Below, one piece after another: positions 57,816 to 64,000 of a stretch of 64,000 nt of DNA. The translations under genes were made by a program, and so were the position numbers. The DNA lies in NCBI RefSeq assembly GCF_020037015.1, contig NZ_JAIQDE010000005.1, positions 305,254 to 369,253 on the forward strand, given 5' to 3'. Each line of letters starts with the position of its first letter. Position 1 is the stretch's first letter. The stretch comes from Corallococcus sp. AS-1-6. GTDB taxonomy: Bacteria; Myxococcota; Myxococcia; Myxococcales; Myxococcaceae. Below the pieces are notes generated by a model. It saw nothing but the letters and a program-made list of their open reading frames with translations. It was not told where the DNA came from and did not search any database.

Positions 57816-60800
57816 CCGGTGACGGACCGGACCACGCGCTCCAGGTCGCTGCGCAGGAAGACGGAGCCGGAGATGGCCTTCGCCTTCTTCTTCATGTCCG
57901 CGGCCCGGCGCGCCAGCTCCGCGTGATCATGCGCCACGCCGTCCGTCATCACCGCCACCACGGACACGCTCATGATGGGGAACTGGCGCTTCTCCCCGAA
58001 GCGGTCCTCCGCCTCGATGTGGCCGCGCTCCCGGTCCTGCCGGTCGTAGTAGAGCGGGATGATGCGGTCGAACTGTTCAATCGCCCGCTGGCACACCCGG
58101 TCCACGGACTCCACGGAGGTGATGAAGACGAAGTCGTCCCCGGCCACGTGGCCCAGGAAGTCCCCCGGGGCGCCCTCCTGCTGGAAGACCTCCCGCATCA
58201 GGTCGCCCGTCTGGCGCACCACGCCGTCCGCCTTCGCGAAGCCGTAGTAGTCGTTGTAGGCCTTGAGGTTGTCCAGGTCCAGGTAGCAGAACGCGAACGG
58301 CTGGCGCGCGCCCAGCCGGCGCTGCACCTCGCGCTCGATGGCGGTGGAGCCGGGCAACTGCGTGGTGGGCGACGAGGACAGCTCCTGCTCCTTGCGCCGC
58401 AGCATGCTCTCCACGCGCGCGCCCAGCTCCAGCGCGTCGAAGGGCTTGGTGATGTAGTCGTCCCCGCCCAGCTTCAGCGCGCGGACCTTGGACGACGTCT
58501 CCGTGCGCGCGGAGATGAAGATGACGGAGATGTGGCCGCTGGCGCGCTCGGCCTTGATCTCCTCCAGGAACGCGAACCCGTCGCCGTCCGGCAGCGTGAC
58601 GTCCAGCAGCACCGCGTCCGGCCTGCGCTCGCGCAGGGAGCGGCGGCCCTCCTCCACGGTGTGCGCGACGCCGACCTCGAAGCCCAGCCCCTCCAGCACC
58701 TCGCGGCAGATGGAGGCGATCTTCGCGTCGTCGTCCACCACCAGCACGCGCCCGTGCTGCGCCCCGGCGCGGCCCCGCGCCAGCGAGTCCACCGTGGCCA
58801 GCAGCTTGTCGCCCGCCAGGGGGCGCACGAGGAACGCGTCCGCGCCGGCCCGGAAGGCGCGCTGGCGCTCGTCGAACGCGGAGGTGAGCAGCAGCGGCGC
58901 GCGGCGCGTCTCCGGATCATTCCGGAGGATCTCCGCCAGCCGCAGGCCGTCCACGTCCGGCAGCCGCACCGACACCAGCACCACGTCCGGGTGCAGGTTG
59001 CGCGCGGCGGCCAGGCCCTCCTCCGCGGAGGCCGCCAGGCGCACCCGGTAGCCCCGGGCGCCCAGCAGCGCCTTCATGATGTGGCCCACCTCGGGCTCGC
59101 CCTCGATGATGAGCACCTTGCCGCGCGAGTCCGGGCGGATGGGCTGCGGCGACGGCAGGAGCGTGTCCACGGCCGCCTGGGACAGCACGTCCTGGGGCGG
59201 CTCCGTCGGGAGCACGGCGATGAAGCGCACGCCGCTGTGGGACGGCTCGGACCAGATGCGGCCGCCGTGGGCCTCCACGATGTTGCGGCAGATGGGCAGG
59301 CCCAGGCCGGTGCCGCGCACGGTGCGGTTCGCCTGCGTGCGGGCCTGCTCGAAGCGGTCGAAGATGCGCTCCAGGCTCTCTTCCGGGATGGGGTCGCCGC
59401 TGTTCCAGCAGGAGAGCACCACGTAGCCGGGCAGGCTGGACGTGGCGCGCAGCTCCACGCGCACCTCGCCGCCCTCCGGCGTGAACTTCACCGCGTTGTT
59501 GAGCAGGTTGTTGAGCACCTGGTTCACGCGGTTGGGGTCCACCATGGCGCGCAGCGGGTGCTGCGGCAGCAGGGGCACCACGCGGATGCGCTTCTCCGCG
59601 AAGGCGGGCCCGTACTTCTCCACCACGCGCTGGACCAGCTCCTCCAGGTAGATGCGCTCGAAGCTCATCTTCAGCCGGCCCTGCGCGTACTTCGACAGGT
59701 CCAGCAGGTCGTCCACGATGCTGTTGAGCTTCTCCGCGGAGTCCTTGGCCAGCGACAGGTAGCGGTGCTGCCGCTCGTTGATGTCCCCCGCCATCCGGTT
59801 GAGGACCAGGTCCAGCGCGCCGGTGATGGAGGTGAGCGGCGTGCGCAGCTCGTGGCTCACCATGGAGACGAAGGTGTCCTTGCGCTCCTCCAGCCGCTTC
59901 TGGTCGGTGATGTCGCGCAGCACCACGCACACGCCGCGCAGGGTGCCGCGCGCGTCGTTGACGGGCGTCACGGTGGTCTGCACGGTGCGGTCGAAGAGCT
60001 TCACGTCCTCGCGCAGCACCTGGTGGCCGCTGTACTCCAGGTTGCGGACCAGTTGGAACGGCTGGAAGCCCAGGCGCTCCTCCAACAGCCGGTTGGAGGG
60101 CCCCTGCCCCTCCTCCCCCGCGTGCAGGATGCGGCGGGCCGCGGGGTTCATCACCACGATGTCGTTCTTCTCGTCGGTGAGCACCACGCCGTCCGCCATG
60201 GACGCGACCATGCGCTCCATGCGGTGGCGGGCCTCTTCTTCCGCGGAGCGCAGCGACTGGATGGCGTCCGCCGTCTGGTTGGCGAGCACGTCCAGGAGCA
60301 GCCCGTCGTCCTCCGTGAACGCGTCCGCGCGGTGGGAGAACAGCGACAGCATGCCCACGGGCTTCCCCGCGGCGGTGAGGTTCACCGTGAGCTGGTTCGG
60401 GTAGACGACGGGGGACGCGGAGTCCTGGGTGGTGGTGCCGGTGACGCGGGTGATGACCCGGTCCTCCGGCAGCGGCAGGCCGCTGCTCTTGCGGTACGCG
60501 CCGAGCATGGACTCCTTGACGCCCAGGAGCGCCTCCTCCCCCACGTTGCCCACGCAGCGCAGGCGCAGCGTGGCGCCGCGCTGACCGTCCGGCGCGATGA
60601 GGGCGGCGCCGCAGTCGTACGGCAGCACGCGGGCCACGGCGGTGAGCACGCGGTCGATGATGGCGTCGTAGCTGGCGGGGTCGTTCGCGCTGGCGCGGCT
60701 GACCTCATAGAGGACGAAGAGGGCCTCCACCCGCTGGTGCAACTGGCGGATGAGCTTCTCCTTGTCCTTCTTGAGCTGGGCGAACTCCACCGCGTTCTTC

Positions 60801-61150
60801 ACGGTGATGAGCAGGTCGTTCACGTCCCAGGGCTTGGTGACGTAGCGGTACACCTGGCCCTGGTTGATGGCCGCGATGATGTCCTGCGGGTCCGTGTAGG
60901 CGGTGAGCAGCAGCGTGGTGACGTCGATGCCCTCCGCCCTGGCGGCGTTGACCAGGTCGATGCCGGTCATCTCCGGCATGCGCTGGTCCGTGACGAGCAC
61001 GTCCACGGACTCGGTTCGCAGGATTTCCAGGGCTGCCTTGCCGTGGGGGGCGGTGAGGACGCGGTAACGCCGCTGGAACATCCGGCTGAGGATGTCCAGG
61101 ACGTCGGCCTCGTCATCGACGAAGAGCAGCGTGTGGCGGAGGTCGGACAC
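57812..61150 (-). CDS. Hybrid kinase: REC-GAF-PAS-HisKA-HATPase-pseudoREC-REC-degenerate GGDEF
   Basis: An 1112-residue cytoplasmic signalling protein. REC1 is about 7-120 (Asp55, Lys106), GAF about 145-300 and PAS about 312-420. HisKA has His433 (VSHELRTPLTS) and HATPase spans about 530-650 (GTGLGL 613-618). REC2 (about 677-790) has Ser727 where the phosphoacceptor Asp should be, and Arg776 for Lys. REC3 (about 801-915) is intact (Asp850, Lys902). The C-terminal GGDEF-like domain reads AGDDF at 1003-1007, so diguanylate cyclase activity is doubtful. The start is GTG 61150. It is divergent from lexA with 196 bases between starts. Confidence 0.88.
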
Positions 61151-61241
61151 GGCGGCGCCAAGTGTACGCCGAGATCAACGCGCCTCCTCAAGCCGCGAGC
61201 AGGGCGGGCGGGGGGCTGCACGGCGGGTATGGGTGGGGGTA

Positions 61242-61273
61242 CTGAACAGATTGACTCTACACGTATGTTCAGG
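61242..61273 (+). promoter_or_regulatory. LexA (SOS) box upstream of lexA
   Basis: The 17 bases at 61257-61273 (ctacacgtatgttcagg) match the SOS-box consensus reported for Myxococcus LexA, CTRHAMRYBYGTTCAGS as I recall it, at all but one position. A mirror half-site, ctgaaca, lies at 61242-61248, giving an inverted pair ctgaaca...tgttcag. It is 74 bases before the lexA ATG, so it should mediate autorepression. It also lies about 100 bases upstream of the divergent hybrid kinase. Confidence 0.75.
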
Positions 61274-61346
61274 GAGCATGGGCCACTGAAATTCTGTTGC
61301 CCATCACCGCCAGAGCAGGCGGGCGACCGAGCGAAGGAGTGCGGCC

Positions 61347-62015
61347 ATGGAAGAGCTCACGGAGCGCCAGCGCGAAATCCTGACCTTCATCGTGAAGGAG
61401 ACGGAGGTCCGAGGCTTCCCCCCGACCATCCGGGAGATTGGGGAGCACATGGACATCCGGTCGACCAACGGGGTGAACGACCACCTGAAGGCCCTGGAGC
61501 GCAAGGGCTACCTGACGCGGGGCGAGCAGCAGAGCCGCTCGCTGGTGCCCACCAAGCGGGCGAGGCTGCTGTTGGGCCTGGGGATGAAGAGCCGGGAGTC
61601 CGGCATGATTGAGATCCCCCTGCTGGGCAAGGTGGCGGCGGGCGCGCCGGCGCTGGCGCAGGAGCACATGGAGGACTCGGTCAAGATCGACAGCTTCCTC
61701 CTGGGCGGGGTGAACGGCCGGGAGGTGTTCGCGCTGAGGGTCAAGGGCCAGTCGATGATCGACGACGGCATCCACGACGGGGACTACCTCTTCGTGAAGA
61801 AGACGCCGTCGGCGCAGCCGGGGGAGATCGTCGTGGCGCTCATCGAGGACGAGGCCACGGTGAAGCGCTACTACCCGGAGCAGGACCGCATCCGCTTCCA
61901 GCCGGCGAACGCGACGATGCAGCCCATCTATGTGAACCGCTCGGACTTCCGCTCCACGATGATCCTGGGGCAGGTGGTGGGCGTGTACCGGAAGCTGCAG
62001 GGCGGCCGGACGTAG
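61347..62015 (+). CDS. lexA: LexA repressor
   Basis: A 222-residue SOS repressor and self-cleaving peptidase. The winged-helix domain (about 1-70) opens [33 protein letters not shown]. The S24 domain (about 95-220) shows the Ala-Gly cleavage site ([10 protein letters not shown]), catalytic Ser ([19 protein letters not shown]) and Lys ([10 protein letters not shown]). It is slightly longer than E. coli LexA. GAAGGAG lies a little upstream of ATG 61347. It is monocistronic, with a perfect hairpin after the stop. Confidence 0.97.
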   Translation: MEELTERQREILTFIVKETEVRGFPPTIREIGEHMDIRSTNGVNDHLKALERKGYLTRGEQQSRSLVPTKRARLLLGLGMKSRESGMIEIPLLGKVAAGAPALAQEHMEDSVKIDSFLLGGVNGREVFALRVKGQSMIDDGIHDGDYLFVKKTPSAQPGEIVVALIEDEATVKRYYPEQDRIRFQPANATMQPIYVNRSDFRSTMILGQVVGVYRKLQGGRT

Positions 62016-62031
62016 GCAGCTCGTGGCACTG

Positions 62032-62058
62032 CCGCCCGGGCACGGTGAGCCCGGGCGG
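62032..62058. terminator. Bidirectional hairpin after lexA
   Basis: A perfect 10-bp stem (ccgcccgggc / gcccgggcgg) with a 7-base loop, lying between the converging lexA and Cys-rich lipoprotein stops. Confidence 0.7.
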
Positions 62059-62064
62059 GAGGCG

Positions 62065-62568
62065 TCAACGGACGGGGCAGGCGCCGCAGTCGAGCGAATG
62101 GCCGCAGCCGTCCGGGACGACGGTGCCGCAGGAGCGGCCCAGCGAGGCGCAGGTCGCGGGCGTGCAGCAGGTGTTGTCCGCGGTGCAGGTCTGGCCCTGG
62201 GGACAGACGCCGCAGTCGATGCGGCCGAACGGGGTCTCCCTGAAGCCACAGGCGACGTGGATGCTGGCGCAGAGTTCGGGCGCGTGGACGCCGTCCATGG
62301 GCCAGCGGCCCCGGACCGCCTCCTCGAGCACTCTCACCGAGAGGTAGGAGGAGACGGGGGCTTCAGCGGAGGGGGTCTGGATGTTCACGCCCCTGCCCTT
62401 GGGACCCAGCTCGCGAGCCTGCGCGCGCTTGAACTCAGCCCCGCGAGACAGGGTCGGGCCTTCCCAGGGAAGGGTCATCCACAGGCCGACCTCGGTTCCG
62501 GGAGGGGGTGGTCGCTCGGCGCAAGCCAGCGTCAGGCCCAAGACCAGCAGATGGCACAGCCGCATCAT
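62065..62568 (-). CDS. Cys-rich lipoprotein
   Basis: A 167-residue protein. The signal LCHLLVLGLTLAC ends at a lipobox Cys. A polar region (about 20-100) is followed by a Cys-rich C-terminus (about 105-167) with CGVCPQGQTCTADNTCC and CGHSLDCGACP, so about a dozen cysteines form probable disulfides. Such CPxGQxCxxDNxCC repeats are frequent at the ends of myxobacterial exported proteins. The function is unknown. ATG at 62568 or the next codon. Confidence 0.7.
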   Translation of the reverse strand: MMRLCHLLVLGLTLACAERPPPPGTEVGLWMTLPWEGPTLSRGAEFKRAQARELGPKGRGVNIQTPSAEAPVSSYLSVRVLEEAVRGRWPMDGVHAPELCASIHVACGFRETPFGRIDCGVCPQGQTCTADNTCCTPATCASLGRSCGTVVPDGCGHSLDCGACPVR

Positions 62569-62605
62569 GGTTCGTCCCCCTCGGCGCTTCGTTACAGCGT
62601 GACAA

Positions 62606-63172
62606 TCAGACTTCGGTGAACTGCATTCCCGTGGCGCGGATGCGTTCCAGCGCGATCTTGATGTCCTCGGAGACGATGAGGGCGATTTTCCACCCCTCGG
62701 TCCGAAACACCTTCGTGGTTCCGACCTTCTTCACGTCAATGTGAAGATCATCCACGGCGTAGTACGTCCCAACCTTCTCTGGCAGGCCGTCTTCGGCGGT
62801 CCAGAACTGGACGGCAGAAGCCTTCTCATCAATGCAGCGGATGCACTTCGTGGCCACGAGGATCACGTACTGGTCCGGCATTCCCTTGATGCGGACAGGA
62901 ATGAACTGGACATCCTCAGGGGCGAGTTCCGCGAAGACCGATGCCACCTGCACGTGGACAACAGGCGCAAGTCCGACTCCCGCAAGCGAGAAATCCAACG
63001 CACGCCCCTGCTGATCAACAGGGACGGTCAACCGACCTGTGACGGACACCGGACGCCCCGCCCGGAACTGCCAGGGGTCTTCAACTTCCTGGCCCTGATC
63101 ATCGACGGGATCGCCCAGGTACCAGGTTCCGGCCTGGACATCTTCGGACAGCTCGAAGTAGCGAAGTGTCAT
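62606..63172 (-). CDS. Imm11/DUF1629-like predicted immunity protein
   Basis: A 188-residue cytoplasmic protein. The opening RYFELSEDVQAGTWYLGDP, the middle FAELAPEDVQFIPVRI with YVILVATKCIRCIDEKAS, and the closing TTKVFRTEGWKIALIVSEDIKIALERIRATGMQFTEV match the Imm11 (DUF1629) family as I know it in myxobacteria. It sits 15 bases downstream of the AHH-toxin gene on the same strand, the usual place for a cognate immunity gene. The neutralising role is inferred from this position and family. Confidence 0.75.
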   Translation of the reverse strand: MTLRYFELSEDVQAGTWYLGDPVDDQGQEVEDPWQFRAGRPVSVTGRLTVPVDQQGRALDFSLAGVGLAPVVHVQVASVFAELAPEDVQFIPVRIKGMPDQYVILVATKCIRCIDEKASAVQFWTAEDGLPEKVGTYYAVDDLHIDVKKVGTTKVFRTEGWKIALIVSEDIKIALERIRATGMQFTEV

Positions 63173-63187
63173 TGGGGCTCTGGGCTT

Positions 63188-63961
63188 TCAGCCGCCTCGC
63201 GTGATGAGCAGGTTGAGTTCCGAGCCAGGCGTTTTGACTTCCTTGGCCAGGATTTCGAGCGCTCGGACCAATGCCGCACGGCAGTCTGCGACCGTCCGGC
63301 AATTCGCCGTGGCACTGTTGAGTCGCGCCATCACCCGCTGATGGTAGCGCTGAGGATGAGGGCCGCGATGGCCTGAAACCTCGACGACGTTCTCCGGATC
63401 CTTCAGTTCCATGCCCGCCTTCTTGAAGATGCGCTGGAAGCGGGGCGTCCACGGTCCTCCACGATTCGTGGACACGTTGTTCCTGATGGTCGCGAGGTGA
63501 TGCTTCTGACTGTCACCGCTTGACGACATCGCGACCGCGTTGGGCGCCAGCGCGAGGGTGAAGCCATCCGCGGTCATGGCCACGGACCGCACGCCTCCAA
63601 TGCCCGCGTACGCGTAACCCGCCTGCGCCTCCACCGCGAGCGCAGCCTGCGCGGAGCCCGGGAGCACCTGCGTCTTCGCCGCCAGCCCCACCGTGTTGCC
63701 CACCGCCGCCGTGGCCAGCATCACGAAGACCCGCGCCGCGTTCTTCCCCAGCACCTTCCCGTACCCCTCCCCTGCTTCGCGCAAATCGTCGAACGTCAGC
63801 GCGCGGTCCGCCTGCTTCACCAGCGTCAACCACCCGTTCAGCAGCCCCCACACCGTGTCCACGCCCAGATACGCGATGGCCGTCGCGGTCATCAGCGCCG
63901 CGAGGCCCTTGGACACAGGCTCGGGAAAACCCATCTCAGCGCACCCCACGTATGCAGCCAT
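63188..63961 (-). CDS. AHH-domain nuclease toxin, C-terminal portion
   Basis: A 257-residue frame. Hydrophobic segments (about 19-40 and 70-95: EPVSKGLAALMTATAIAYLG, VLGKNAARVFVML) are followed by an AHH nuclease domain (about 150-240). The domain holds DSQKHHLATIRN, GPWTPRFQRIFKKAGM, ENVVEVSGHRGPHPQRYHQ. The histidines are those expected of the HNH-like AHH fold. Relatives that I recall are about 400 residues or longer, with a lipoprotein N-terminus. Here two in-frame stops (63980-63985) close the frame just upstream, so the N-terminal half is missing or lies in another frame beyond the edge. Immunity-like gene follows. Confidence 0.7.
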   Translation of the reverse strand: MAAYVGCAEMGFPEPVSKGLAALMTATAIAYLGVDTVWGLLNGWLTLVKQADRALTFDDLREAGEGYGKVLGKNAARVFVMLATAAVGNTVGLAAKTQVLPGSAQAALAVEAQAGYAYAGIGGVRSVAMTADGFTLALAPNAVAMSSSGDSQKHHLATIRNNVSTNRGGPWTPRFQRIFKKAGMELKDPENVVEVSGHRGPHPQRYHQRVMARLNSATANCRTVADCRAALVRALEILAKEVKTPGSELNLLITRGG

Positions 63962-64000
63962 CGTCGCGGGATTCGGTGATCATCACCCACCCGCTCCACC

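Overview
The window is high-GC DNA with the hallmarks of a myxobacterium of the Myxococcus/Corallococcus type. The evidence is two proteins with a C-terminal MYXO-CTERM tail (Cys-rich motif, hydrophobic segment, Arg cluster), many lipoproteins, a PilZ-linked Ser/Thr kinase, a receiver-DUF4388 protein, multi-domain hybrid histidine kinases, and a LexA gene preceded by a near-perfect match to the Myxococcus-type SOS box. No rRNA, tRNA, CRISPR array or insertion sequence was found. The genus is an inference.

Layout. 1-2250: the end of one gene, a DUF1361 membrane protein, and a DUF5953/DUF6310 pair in which the DUF6310 gene is broken. 2434-6576: a secreted PQQ-type sugar dehydrogenase with PKD and PA14 domains, an outer-membrane-type lipoprotein and an endonuclease/exonuclease/phosphatase lipoprotein. 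6846-8132: a 428-residue protein built almost wholly of seven long repeats, each made of 8-residue helical units. 8227-8614: remains of a GST gene and a probable LysR gene. 8803-16647: Ig-like lipoprotein, M28 peptidase, KatG, XerC and a second phosphatase-family enzyme. 16735-26091: two near-identical O-methyltransferases bracket an LVIVD lipoprotein, a frameshifted MYXO-CTERM protein, a DUF1444-like protein, an orphan protein with a Cys/His pair spaced as in CNF-type deamidases, and a crotonase. 26142-32318: OmpA, ArsR plus a truncated SRPBCC gene, a pilin-like pair, a P-domain lipoprotein, and a chemoreceptor coupled to a thioredoxin-fold protein.

32490-37319 is a tightly packed four-gene operon (oxygenase, PIG-L deacetylase, glycosyltransferase, PIG-L-like/NodS-like methyltransferase fusion). 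It looks like a small glycoconjugate or metabolite pathway that I cannot match to a known one. 37670-46128 holds PEGA, PilZ-kinase and FecR-like genes, a serine protease relic, an alpha/beta hydrolase, an MshEN protein, a VOC protein and the receiver-DUF4388 protein. 46112-54795 is a three-gene operon for a large surface assembly (Ig-domain protein, roughly 1200-residue outer-membrane protein, MYXO-CTERM protein), preceded by a FecR-type protein. 55977-61150 is a two-gene signalling operon: a REC-GAF-PAS-kinase-pseudoREC-REC-degenerate GGDEF protein and a second histidine kinase. It is divergent from lexA. 62065-63961 holds a Cys-rich lipoprotein and an Imm11-like/AHH-toxin pair.

A recurring theme is interior or 5' deletion. 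The DUF6310 gene, the GST/LysR pair, the SRPBCC gene, a serine protease gene and possibly the AHH toxin are all cut down while their neighbours are intact. In both toxin-type pairs the predicted effector looks damaged while its partner gene is whole.
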